IMG/VR virus record: IMGVR_UViG_3300033148_002176
Coordinates: 1-31,610 of that record
Direction: 5' to 3' (one strand)
Length of the DNA stretch: 31,610 nt
DNA from: a virus
Each line of letters begins with the position of its first letter. The stretch's first letter is position 1. The notes under the pieces were generated by a model. That model worked only from the letters and a program-made list of their open reading frames with translations, made no database searches and had not been told where the DNA came from. A program made the translations under genes and the position numbers. This document shows, piece by piece, positions 16,022 through 23,551 of the stretch.

Positions 16022-16649
16022 TGTAGAAATCCCAGATGTTGACTTGGACGTGAGTGACCGAGATAAGGCACTCACGGCTTTGCGAAAATATACGCAAGCA
16101 TCACAGGTCAACAATGACCAAGTATTGGTTCCGCACAACACTGGAATTTATTTTCAAAAAGTACCAGTAGACCCAATCACGAAACTGTCTGCGTTTCCAT
16201 ACAAGGAAGCCGAGGTAATTGGTTACTTCAAAGTAGACCTCATCCCCAATCATGTGTATGACTTAGTAGAATCCAATGAAGAATTGGATGAGCTATTGGC
16301 TGCTCCGGTGAACTGGGAATGGTTTCAGGATAAACAGTTTTTTGAAGCGGAAGACCGTAGATACCAATTAACCCATCTGGCTAACTATCACCACCTGTGT
16401 GAAATGTACCCACCACAATCCGTGGAGGATATATCGTGTCTGCTCGCAGTGATTCGCCCGCGAAAGAAATATCTAGTGGGGCAACCATGGGAATTAATCA
16501 AAGACACGGTATGGGAAAAATTGGACATCGAGGACGACACGCATTATTTCTTCAAGAAAAGTCATGCTGTTGCGTTTGCGGTCCTCGTTATACTCCACGC
16601 TCAGCTAATAGCAAAGAAACTCGGACAAAGCGAAGAGTACTTCATTTAG
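16011..16649 (+). CDS. Condensed DnaE/PolIII-alpha-like protein, 212 aa
   Basis: The product has, in the same order as bacterial DNA polymerase III alpha, short versions of its core motifs: PDVDLD at residues 8-13, HNTG at 42-45 (DnaE HAGG), EAEVIGYFKVDL at 66-77, VEDISCLLAVIRP at 138-150 and FKKSHAVAFA at 181-190 (DnaE FNKSHAAAYA). Asp11, Asp13 and Asp76 correspond to the three palm aspartates. The protein is far too short to be a full polymerase and lacks PHP and C-terminal domains. It may be a degenerate or repurposed palm/fingers module. Its stop codon overlaps that of the convergent tail-fibre gene by a few bases, without a visible terminator. Confidence 0.7.
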   Translation: MLSDVEIPDVDLDVSDRDKALTALRKYTQASQVNNDQVLVPHNTGIYFQKVPVDPITKLSAFPYKEAEVIGYFKVDLIPNHVYDLVESNEELDELLAAPVNWEWFQDKQFFEAEDRRYQLTHLANYHHLCEMYPPQSVEDISCLLAVIRPRKKYLVGQPWELIKDTVWEKLDIEDDTHYFFKKSHAVAFAVLVILHAQLIAKKLGQSEEYFI

Positions 16650-18502
16650 AGGATTACTGCTTCGACTTCACCGATGCCATCTGCATCATAGGACGATAGG
16701 GCTTTAGCAAACACGGCATGAGGACTGACAGTCTTCTTCTCATCAGCCGTCAGCGCCCGCGCACAGCCTTCATCAGCGCTCGTTATGAGTAGGTCACCCT
16801 TCCTTACCAATCCATATACTTTGACCGGCACACGTCCACGTAGGGCGATGTATGGGGCTGTATCGTCATCACCGGCATCACTGTTCATCATGAACGCAGG
16901 TTTGGTAGACACAACACCCAGAACACGGTCGTCTGCTTCGTCAAGGGAACAACAAATATCATGGTCTTCGTGGTCGCAGATAACAACAACGTCACCCGGT
17001 TTCGGTTCGCAGCAACTACAGACTGAATAGCGTTCCGCTAAGTCAGAGTACTGTGCAGCGGTTGCAGTACCATCGAAGGTAGTAGCATAGACCGTACCGA
17101 GTCGTGTTCCTGATGTTGCAATGTCTGCACCACTTGATGTCGGTAACCAATCACCGCCCGAACTGACGCGCCAGCGTTGAATACCACCAGTGGCGAACGA
17201 TAGTATATTCGCACTACTACTGTACATCCCAGTATCATCATCCCCAGTGAATGAAAATCCCGGACCAGCCGCAGTACCACCAGCGCCACGGTATACCGGT
17301 AGGGCTCGTATATCCGTTGCATTGATTTGAAAATGGTCTACGCCACCTACAGCAAATTCAAGGACTCCGGTACTAGATAGGTACATACCAGTATCACTAT
17401 CATTAATGAAGGAGTAAGATGGTGCCGACTGGGTTCCGTCTTTAACCTCGATACCACCGATGTCCATATTTGCTGCAAGAACTCCGCCAGCACTAAAACT
17501 AATCGTGTCAGCAGCAGAACTATAAAAACCTGTATTAGGATCGTTGCTGAAAGATATTGCAGGAGTAGTAACTAGACCATCACCACCACGCCATAACAGC
17601 GAGCCGTCGGCTGTCGTACCACTAAAGCGTATTGTTTCTGTTCCGGTCGAAACCAGTGCGACTTCACCGAGTGTACCGTCATGTAGGATACCACTATTCA
17701 GGTCACCGTTGAATGCAATAGACGGAGCACCAATAGCACCACCATCGCCGACGAATTGCGCGGCGTTACGCATGCGTATACCAACAGAATCAAAATTAGC
17801 AATTTCTGCACCGCCAGCCGAGACACCGATGGAATTGGTACCATCAAGATAAAATCCATTATCCGCATCGAGAGAGAATGCAATACCGGGATCGGTAGCA
17901 GAACCACTGGCGATTAACAATTGAGTACCGGGGTTAAATGATAGATCGCCGGTCATGGTATCGCCGGAAGCATTGATGAAGTTGTCTTCAACATACTTGC
18001 GGTTAGGAATATCATTGTCCGACAACACGAGGGTTTCATATGATACGATGGTTGATGCTAGTGTTCCGTCAGATTCGATAACGAGGGCTTGAGTACCACC
18101 GGTTGAGAATCCGAGTTCATTAGCACCGACTTGAAAAATACCGGTGTCTTCGTCGCCGTTGAAAGCAAATGCAGGAGCCGTTGCATCAGCAGCGGGGTCG
18201 CCCAATAATTGAGCACTTGCTGTCATGACGATATCACCAGCAAAAGAACCACCACCAGCACCAGATGCTATCTGTGTCCATACAGCAGTATCATATACCC
18301 AGAGGGCAGAGCCGCCAGTGGTACCACGAATGTATACGTCACCGTCGGAAAATCCGTCATCCATGGGAGTCGGAGGAGTTACGGTTGGGTCGGCAGAACC
18401 GTTGTAAAACGTTGGACCATTAAGTCCAAGTCGGAAAGTTGGTAGGGTTGTTCCGATGGCGTCGGTGCCACCCCCTATTGTGCGGGCAGTGTATAAAGAC
18501 AT
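16646..18502 (-). CDS. Tail fibre/virion protein with repeats and C-terminal self-processing-type domain
   Basis: The 618-residue product starts with a short collar region and then has six to seven repeats of about 60-70 residues, each with a core like DTGMYSSSANILSFATGG (an Asp-Thr-Gly turn, then a strand ending Gly-Gly). Such repeats form fibrous trimers. From YSDLAERY at residue 485 the protein changes to a domain with LGVVSTKPAFMMNS, IALRGRVPVKVYG and a GEVEAVIL end, resembling G2-type intramolecular chaperone/peptidase ends of phage fibres. An odd feature is a Cys/His-rich patch at about residues 495-518. A TAAATA late element lies 36 bases before the ATG. Host-binding fibre is the likely role. 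Confidence 0.85.
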   Translation of the reverse strand: MSLYTARTIGGGTDAIGTTLPTFRLGLNGPTFYNGSADPTVTPPTPMDDGFSDGDVYIRGTTGGSALWVYDTAVWTQIASGAGGGSFAGDIVMTASAQLLGDPAADATAPAFAFNGDEDTGIFQVGANELGFSTGGTQALVIESDGTLASTIVSYETLVLSDNDIPNRKYVEDNFINASGDTMTGDLSFNPGTQLLIASGSATDPGIAFSLDADNGFYLDGTNSIGVSAGGAEIANFDSVGIRMRNAAQFVGDGGAIGAPSIAFNGDLNSGILHDGTLGEVALVSTGTETIRFSGTTADGSLLWRGGDGLVTTPAISFSNDPNTGFYSSAADTISFSAGGVLAANMDIGGIEVKDGTQSAPSYSFINDSDTGMYLSSTGVLEFAVGGVDHFQINATDIRALPVYRGAGGTAAGPGFSFTGDDDTGMYSSSANILSFATGGIQRWRVSSGGDWLPTSSGADIATSGTRLGTVYATTFDGTATAAQYSDLAERYSVCSCCEPKPGDVVVICDHEDHDICCSLDEADDRVLGVVSTKPAFMMNSDAGDDDTAPYIALRGRVPVKVYGLVRKGDLLITSADEGCARALTADEKKTVSPHAVFAKALSSYDADGIGEVEAVIL

Positions 18503-18538
18503 TTACCGTTCTCTCTTAGCGGTTATAGTTTCTTTATC

Positions 18539-18544
18539 TATTTA
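18539..18544 (-). promoter_or_regulatory. Putative late promoter element TAAATA (minus strand)
   Basis: TATTTA on the plus strand reads TAAATA on the minus strand, 36 bases before the ATG of the 618-residue fibre gene. It would give that gene its own late transcript within the fibre operon. The AGAGAG ribosome binding site follows. Confidence 0.5.
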
Positions 18545-18578
18545 CAACGATTGCAAAGCACGCGGATATACTACTAAA

Positions 18579-18986
18579 TCATGTAGCGCAAGCTACCTGT
18601 GATCTGTTGACTATTTCTATTTTCTTTTTCTTGACGCGTTTGAGGTATTGTTCTTGGAGGGAGATGGTGGGGCCGTGGATTTCTTCTATGGATTTTTTGG
18701 GATAGCCAGTTAAGGCGTCTCCAAATATATCGAAATCTTGCCCGATATATGAGTCTACGGGGAGTGCCTGATTACTCCCCCACCACCATGTATCACCTAG
18801 TTGTAGGAAGATTTTTTGATGATTCTTGTCCCTAATCTTTTCGTAGTCGTAAAACTGTACCATTTTGGGCGACTCGTTTTGGACAATTCCTACTTTGACT
18901 TCGCCAGAGGCGAGGACTAAGAACGTAAGAAACTCATGTTCGGCACGTGTTTCTTCGATCTGTGCCCGCGTTTTACTATCAATCAT
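18579..18986 (-). CDS. Hypothetical protein between fibre genes, 135 aa
   Basis: The ATG overlaps the stop codon of the upstream 760-residue fibre gene (TAATG), so translation is coupled. The product has a helical N-terminus with many charged residues, a beta-type core with VGIVQNESPKMVQFYDYEKIR and a striking LGDTWWWGSNQALPVD segment, then a basic C-terminus (KRVKKKKIEI). I recognise the general type as a conserved small protein that occurs beside tail fibre genes in T4-like phages. A fibre chaperone or virion-associated role is possible from context only. A small GC-rich hairpin at 18583-18596 lies at its end. Confidence 0.8.
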   Translation of the reverse strand: MIDSKTRAQIEETRAEHEFLTFLVLASGEVKVGIVQNESPKMVQFYDYEKIRDKNHQKIFLQLGDTWWWGSNQALPVDSYIGQDFDIFGDALTGYPKKSIEEIHGPTISLQEQYLKRVKKKKIEIVNRSQVACAT

Positions 18987-21268
18987 TATAGTTCAATTCC
19001 TAATACATAGACTGTTACAGTTAGGGCAGAAAATGTTCCACCTGCTGCTGTATCTACTTCAAACCGTACTATATTACCTGCGTTTGGTGAATCTGCTCCA
19101 TTCTTCGGTTGCAAATAAACCACCTGATCTCCAGCACCAGAGGTGCCTCCCCAGTCCAAAGGAGTGTCTACAACGATTTGGTCGTAGTTACCAGATAGAC
19201 CAACAGAACCGGTAGGGTTAGTCGGAGTAGCGCCCGGGGTATACGAGGTAGCACGAACGATAACTTCGGTCACGATGTGCATCTTACCAGCAGGAATTGT
19301 GTATACTGGAATCACGCCAGTAGACAGAAGGTCAACACCAGTTACGGAACCTAACAACTTCGTGTGCAACTGTGCATCAACGAAACCTTTGTTCACCGCA
19401 TGATCATCAGCAGTCGGGTTAGCAACACTAACAATATTACGTCCGTGAACATCAACTTCGTTAGAGCCACCAGCCGGAGAAACGGTCAATCCGCTTGTTC
19501 CGCCGATTGCTAATTGCAGGCTTGTTCCGTCATGCCACATACCTGTGTCGAGCGCACCCGTGAAGGAATACGCAGGAGCACCAATAGTACCAGAATCGGC
19601 ACTATGCTGTGAACCGGAAGACATGATAAGGTCACCGGTCATTGTGTCACCGGTTGCGAGTACGAATACACCGCTCGACAGACCAGCGATTTCGCTGTCT
19701 ACATAAGCCTTCGTGGCTGCGTCTTGAGCTATGGATGGGTCAAGCAGACCAGTAATTCCGCTACCACCCATGGCGATAGGACCACCCATTGTTCCACCAG
19801 CTAATTCTAGGAACGGTCCGGTTCCACCACCGAGTCCGAGAGCAGCAATTTCGGTATCAACGTAATTCTGGGTTGCGGCGTCTTGCGCACCAGATGGGTC
19901 AAGCAGACCAGTAATTCCGCTACCACCCATGGCGATAGGACCACCCATTGTTCCACCAGCTAATTCTAGGAATGGACCTGTTGCACCACCAAGACCGAGA
20001 TTAGTAATTTCGGTATCGACGTAATTCATTGTGGCTGCGTCTTGTGCAGCAGCAGGGTCAGTTACGCCAGTAATAAGATTTCCACCCATGGCGATTGCAC
20101 CAGACATGGTACCACCAGTTAATGGAAGATTTAGTGCATCAGCCGCGTCAACGAAACCTCGTGTGGCAGCGTCCTGTGCATTAGTAGGGTCAACAACGTT
20201 GTTGATAACGTTTGTACCCATGTTGATGGCACCAGACATCACACCACCCGCGAGCGGCAGATAGGTAGTACCGAGGTTCAGGTTAATGATCTCTGTGTCT
20301 ACGTAGCTCATCGTGGCAGCGTCTTGTGCGGCTACTGGGTCAACCACATCAGTGATGCGTTGTGTACCCATGTTCAGAATGCCGGTCATGGCGTCTGCGC
20401 CAGACAGCGGTAGATATGGACCAGTTGTGGCACCGAGATTTAGTGCTGTGATCTCTGTGTCTACGTAGTTCATCGTAGCCGCTTCCTGCGGATTCACAGG
20501 ATCAACGACGTTCGTTATTGTTTTGGTTCGTACATCAACAGATGCGGCATCGAACACGACACCAAGTACGCCGCCAATATACAAATCCAGTACATCATCG
20601 ACACTTGAATTGAAGTACGTATCACCATCAGCATCGAGGATTATACTGTTACCATCCATATCGATGGTGCCAGCCATAACACCGCCAGCCAGTTCGAGGA
20701 ACGGACCACCGATTACGGTAGTGATTGCATCGTCAACATATTTCTTGTTCGGGATGTCATCATCAGCAACAACCAACAATTCGTAGGTTGCGACTTGTGA
20801 CTGAAGGAGACCCGTTGGTAGGATACGGAATGCATCCAATCCACCAACTGAGACACCGAGGGTATCAGCAGCAGGCCAGAACAGACCAGTGTCGAGGTCG
20901 CCCACGCATACTATGCTCGGTAGACCGAAGGTACCGGCGTCAGCTTCGAGTTGAATACCAGCACCGAATAGCAAGTTGCCAGTCATTGTGTCGCCAGCGA
21001 GGTCAACCTTGCCGTCGAGTTGTGTTTGGATGAGTGAAGTAACACCAGCTAGATAATTAAGTTCAGTACCCGTAATTATGACTGTGCTTGTGAGTGGTGC
21101 GATTGTGCCGATTACATCTTCGAGCTTGGTATCAAGTACGGCTTGCAGGCCGGTGATATCACCGATGCCAATAGCGCCACCGCCGGGGATGTTAGGGGCT
21201 TGAATGCTGGTTACGATATCGAGTGGTCCAGCGAATACCGGAATACCGGCAATAATTGATACAGTCAT
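18986..21268 (-). CDS. Large tail fibre protein built of tandem repeats
   Basis: The 760-residue product begins with a short N-terminal attachment region (about residues 1-90) that is followed by a DTGLFWPAADTLG-type repeat and then, from about residue 265 to 535, six or seven tandem repeats of about 45-55 residues. Each has the pattern GGTMSGAINMG...I..V.DP..AQDAAT...VD, which is typical of phage fibre shafts. Residues about 640-760 form a different, beta-rich C-terminal domain, probably the receptor-binding tip. Two repeats share an 80-base exact DNA copy. AAGGGA lies upstream of the ATG and the gene starts six bases after the previous one ends. Confidence 0.88.
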   Translation of the reverse strand: MTVSIIAGIPVFAGPLDIVTSIQAPNIPGGGAIGIGDITGLQAVLDTKLEDVIGTIAPLTSTVIITGTELNYLAGVTSLIQTQLDGKVDLAGDTMTGNLLFGAGIQLEADAGTFGLPSIVCVGDLDTGLFWPAADTLGVSVGGLDAFRILPTGLLQSQVATYELLVVADDDIPNKKYVDDAITTVIGGPFLELAGGVMAGTIDMDGNSIILDADGDTYFNSSVDDVLDLYIGGVLGVVFDAASVDVRTKTITNVVDPVNPQEAATMNYVDTEITALNLGATTGPYLPLSGADAMTGILNMGTQRITDVVDPVAAQDAATMSYVDTEIINLNLGTTYLPLAGGVMSGAINMGTNVINNVVDPTNAQDAATRGFVDAADALNLPLTGGTMSGAIAMGGNLITGVTDPAAAQDAATMNYVDTEITNLGLGGATGPFLELAGGTMGGPIAMGGSGITGLLDPSGAQDAATQNYVDTEIAALGLGGGTGPFLELAGGTMGGPIAMGGSGITGLLDPSIAQDAATKAYVDSEIAGLSSGVFVLATGDTMTGDLIMSSGSQHSADSGTIGAPAYSFTGALDTGMWHDGTSLQLAIGGTSGLTVSPAGGSNEVDVHGRNIVSVANPTADDHAVNKGFVDAQLHTKLLGSVTGVDLLSTGVIPVYTIPAGKMHIVTEVIVRATSYTPGATPTNPTGSVGLSGNYDQIVVDTPLDWGGTSGAGDQVVYLQPKNGADSPNAGNIVRFEVDTAAGGTFSALTVTVYVLGIEL
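19734..19972. repeat. 80-bp perfect direct repeat inside the fibre gene
   Basis: The segments 19734-19813 and 19893-19972 appear identical over 80 bases and are offset by 159 bases, exactly 53 codons. They encode neighbouring shaft repeats of the 760-residue fibre. Such identity at the DNA level shows a recent duplication or gene conversion of one shaft unit. Confidence 0.9.
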
Positions 21269-21274
21269 TGTCCC

Positions 21275-21634
21275 TTACCTCATGCTCTGGCAGCTAATGA
21301 TTCTGCCACTCGTGTAATTTCCGGTTTTGCAAACCAGTCGAACTTGGGAAATTTCCACGCTTGTTTCGACGAAAAAGTTACCGACAGGGGCAATGCCATC
21401 CAATTCCAGTGAGACAAGGTCAACCCAAAGACGATCTTCTGCGGGCGTGGTACTCAGTGGTTCGTCATTCGATCCCTGTAGATGGATAGTTCCAATGAAT
21501 GGGTCAGCAGGGTCGTCTTCAAATACGAAGGTTTGAACTCTATCTTGATCCAGTCCACGTGAAGAGTAGGCTACCTGTTTGTTATTTTGAACCCCACCGA
21601 TGCCACCAAGGTCTGGGTATGCGCGTGCGACCAT
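21275..21634 (-). CDS. Small virion-associated hypothetical protein, 119 aa
   Basis: This gene heads a late sub-unit: a TAAATA element is 32 bases upstream on the minus strand, and AGAGGAAACG gives a ribosome binding site. The 119-residue product starts MVARAYPDLGGIGGVQNNK, then continues with beta-type sequence with FIGTIHLQGSNDEP and WVDLVSLELDG, as in small beta-sandwich virion proteins. It resembles small structural proteins found beside fibres in environmental T4-like phages; the exact role is unknown. The large fibre gene starts six bases downstream. Confidence 0.8.
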   Translation of the reverse strand: MVARAYPDLGGIGGVQNNKQVAYSSRGLDQDRVQTFVFEDDPADPFIGTIHLQGSNDEPLSTTPAEDRLWVDLVSLELDGIAPVGNFFVETSVEISQVRLVCKTGNYTSGRIISCQSMR

Positions 21635-21666
21635 CTGTCGTTTCCTCTATCGAGTATTGTTTTTGT

Positions 21667-21672
21667 TATTTA
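21667..21672 (-). promoter_or_regulatory. Putative late promoter element TAAATA (minus strand)
   Basis: TATTTA on the plus strand, TAAATA on the minus strand, lies 32 bases before the ATG of the 119-residue virion protein gene. It sits in the short gap after the 164-residue gene, at the end of which no terminator is visible. Confidence 0.5.
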
Positions 21673-21675
21673 CCA

Positions 21676-22170
21676 TTACAGAGACTTAATCATCTCCGCT
21701 GTTGGTATGCCGGAAGCAAAGTCCATCCGTACTGTTCCTGCACGTGTACCATTCCGGTTCACTTCTGCTGGAAATACATTGCCCGCTTCGTTTATCATAA
21801 ATGCCGACCAGCGAACTAAACTCGTTTGTTCACTGGCAATTCGTGTCGTCTCATCTGAGGTTAGTAAACCAAAGACGCGACCGGTGTAAGGCTCTTCTAC
21901 CCGCAACTCTTTACCGAATACAATCTTGGTTTGCCCCGGTACTAACTCGTCAATATCCATGTCCTGATTAACCCAGAAAACTATCTTCACTTTGAAGGGT
22001 ACTAGGTTTAGCGGGACGCCATCTTGGTTGCCAAATACGAACTCAAATGCTTCATCCATCCCGGGTGTGATGCGTAGTACACCATCACCCGACCGGTTCT
22101 GCCTTCCGGGTAGGGATAGGTTTACACGAGGGATGTCGTACTCGACGTTGTAGATGACTCTGTTACTCAT
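21676..22170 (-). CDS. Hypothetical late protein, 164 aa, first gene of the fibre operon
   Basis: The frame continues upstream of 22170, but I choose the ATG at 22170 (product MSNRVIYNVEYDIPRVNL...) because AAGGAC lies just before it and a late element, CATAAATA, lies 26 bases upstream; the longer version would run through that promoter. The 164-residue product is beta-rich, with FEFVFGNQDGVPLNLVPFK and FMINEAGNVFPAEVNRNG, suggesting a small virion beta-sandwich. The family is not recognised. As the first gene of the leftward fibre operon it may be a baseplate or fibre-associated protein. Confidence 0.78.
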   Translation of the reverse strand: MSNRVIYNVEYDIPRVNLSLPGRQNRSGDGVLRITPGMDEAFEFVFGNQDGVPLNLVPFKVKIVFWVNQDMDIDELVPGQTKIVFGKELRVEEPYTGRVFGLLTSDETTRIASEQTSLVRWSAFMINEAGNVFPAEVNRNGTRAGTVRMDFASGIPTAEMIKSL

Positions 22171-22181
22171 TATGGAAGTCC

Positions 22182-22210
22182 TTGACAGATGCACTGTATT
22201 TATGTTATTC
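22182..22210 (+). promoter_or_regulatory. Sigma70-type promoter, probably leaderless, for the cyclotransferase-like gene
   Basis: TTGACA at 22182-22187 is followed after 17 bases by TTATTC at 22205-22210, a weak -10. The ATG at 22218 is only 7 bases beyond, so transcription would start at or next to the start codon. The same design precedes the Acb1-like and primase genes. Confidence 0.45.
22197..22204 (-). promoter_or_regulatory. Putative late promoter CATAAATA (minus strand)
   Basis: The minus strand reads CATAAATA, one of the closest matches in this window to the T4 late promoter TATAAATA. It lies 26 bases before the leftward fibre operon and falls inside the -35/-10 spacer of the rightward promoter at 22182-22210. 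Confidence 0.6.
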
Positions 22211-22217
22211 TGGTGGG

Positions 22218-22736
22218 ATGAGAGAAATTGATACATATGAAGACCTAGATGAGTTGGACGAGATATTCGGCGACTTGAATCTAACTATGCTTCACACTAA
22301 TGAAAAGCATCGCGTATTTGTATACGGGACGCTGATGACAGGCATGCGTAATCATCATCGATTGGTAGATGGCGATGCCCGATTGATCGAGAAGTCTGCT
22401 CACCATCTCGGTACAATTAGCATGAAGAGCCGCGAGACAGATAGCGGGCATCGAGTACCGATGGTCGTGCTGGAACCGGCACATCAGCCGTTAGCAATTG
22501 TCATCGGTGAGGTGTACGAAGTAAGCAGCCAATTATTAAGCACGTTAGATTTGTTCGAAGGACATCCCGACGTGTATGCAAGAGACAAAGTTTTTGTCCA
22601 AGCAGAGAACATGTTTGAAGAAATGTGGATGTACATTTACGTAGCAGACCTTCCGGCTAATGCTTCACAAGAAAGCATTACCATTACAGAAGACGATAGG
22701 TTTGGAATTTTTCATCACAAGTGGAGAGGCTTATGA
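22218..22736 (+). CDS. Gamma-glutamylcyclotransferase-like (AIG2-type) protein
   Basis: The start is the ATG at 22218 rather than the upstream codon at 22182, which would overlap the promoter; the product has 172 residues. It has the fold signature YGTL at residues 36-39 followed by a glycine and Asn-His-His, then GEVYEVS near 98-104 and LDLFEGHPDVYAR, where Glu114 matches the catalytic acid of the family. Members cyclise gamma-glutamyl or glutathione-like amines, or trim isopeptide-like bonds; the substrate is unknown. An acidic 30-residue extension precedes the domain. The gene overlaps the lysin gene by four bases, so a link to peptidoglycan or glutamyl cross-links is possible, by inference. 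Confidence 0.82.
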   Translation: MREIDTYEDLDELDEIFGDLNLTMLHTNEKHRVFVYGTLMTGMRNHHRLVDGDARLIEKSAHHLGTISMKSRETDSGHRVPMVVLEPAHQPLAIVIGEVYEVSSQLLSTLDLFEGHPDVYARDKVFVQAENMFEEMWMYIYVADLPANASQESITITEDDRFGIFHHKWRGL

Positions 22737-23485
22737 TAAACAACATATTAGCAGTGTTAACATTAGGTATGATTCGTCCCAAGTTGGGACTGACAGGCTA
22801 TCTTATTATTGCTGCTATTGGCGTGGCTGCATTTTACAATTCACCCCTTCACGCACAGCAACGGATGGATTACAATTGTGAAGATCACTTGCATGATGAT
22901 TTGGCAGCAATGGCATGCAACATCTATTGGGAAGGACGCAATCAAGGTTCTAAAGGAATGATGGCTGTTGCTGCTGTTACTATATGGCGAGTCAGAGACC
23001 CCGATTGGCCGGATACCGTTGCCGATGTTGTATGGCAAAAGAACTGGTCTAAGAAATTTGGTCGAATGATCCCCATGTTTACTTGGACGTTGGATGGCAA
23101 ACGCGACCACCCATTTAAGAACGAACAAGCACAATGGAATGAAGCATGGATTATTGCCCGTAATTTCGCAATGGATTCAGCACAGAAAGACCGCATGTGT
23201 CCTCATATACGCGAAACGTTGGATAAGTGGAACGCCATGGAAGAGAAAGGAGAAATCGTTACCCGCGAACCAATAGTATGTGAAGCATACGATGAATTTC
23301 TAAAATCAAAATATTACATGATGAGTATTTTGGACCCAACTGGTGGAGCTACTTTGTATCATGCAAACTACGTCAAGCCGTGGTGGATGGGCGCTTACGT
23401 CTTTTCCAAGACGGTCGGTGACCACCTATTCTATCTTAACGAAAGGGTAGTAACTCCCAAGAAAGAGGTAGAAAAGCCAGAGTAG
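22733..23485 (+). CDS. SleB-like cell wall hydrolase (endolysin) with Sec-type signal
   Basis: I place the start at the ATG at 22733 (250 residues), with GGAG at 22723-22726 as ribosome binding site; a GTG at 22721 is an alternative. Residues about 19-36 are hydrophobic (GYLIIAAIGVAAF) and end in SPLHA, a possible signal-peptidase site, so the enzyme could be exported without a holin pore. The catalytic domain follows the SleB/hydrolase-2 pattern: Glu67 in IYWEGRNQG, the MMAVAAVTIWRV helix, and the C-terminal GATLYHANYVKPWW...GDHLFY signature. It would cut the glycan strands of peptidoglycan at lysis. It overlaps the cyclotransferase gene by four bases. Confidence 0.92.
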   Translation: MINNILAVLTLGMIRPKLGLTGYLIIAAIGVAAFYNSPLHAQQRMDYNCEDHLHDDLAAMACNIYWEGRNQGSKGMMAVAAVTIWRVRDPDWPDTVADVVWQKNWSKKFGRMIPMFTWTLDGKRDHPFKNEQAQWNEAWIIARNFAMDSAQKDRMCPHIRETLDKWNAMEEKGEIVTREPIVCEAYDEFLKSKYYMMSILDPTGGATLYHANYVKPWWMGAYVFSKTVGDHLFYLNERVVTPKKEVEKPE

Positions 23486-23507
23486 CACCAAATTCCTCAT
23501 GGGTTGA

Positions 23508-23514
23508 CTAAATA
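23508..23514 (+). promoter_or_regulatory. Putative late promoter CTAAATA
   Basis: GACTAAATA at 23506-23514 lies 37 bases before the ATG at 23552. The same GACTAAATA string recurs before the gene at 31017. This is among the clearest copies of the late element. Confidence 0.6.
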
Positions 23515-23551
23515 CTAGTTCAATCCATTTCTTGAAACGAGGAATATAATA

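Noticed and set aside
16640-16655. Possible terminator between the convergent DnaE-like and fibre genes
   Set aside because: The two stop codons overlap and no stem with a T-tract is present, so read-through or another termination mechanism is implied.
18583-18596. Hairpin GTAGC-GCAA-GCTAC at the end of the 135-residue gene
   Set aside because: The stem is only five pairs and no T-tract follows on the minus strand, so it does not qualify as a terminator.
19650-20500. Regularly spaced repeats that look like an array
   Set aside because: Units are about 150 bases, diverged and in frame, and encode fibre shaft repeats. They are not CRISPR repeats.
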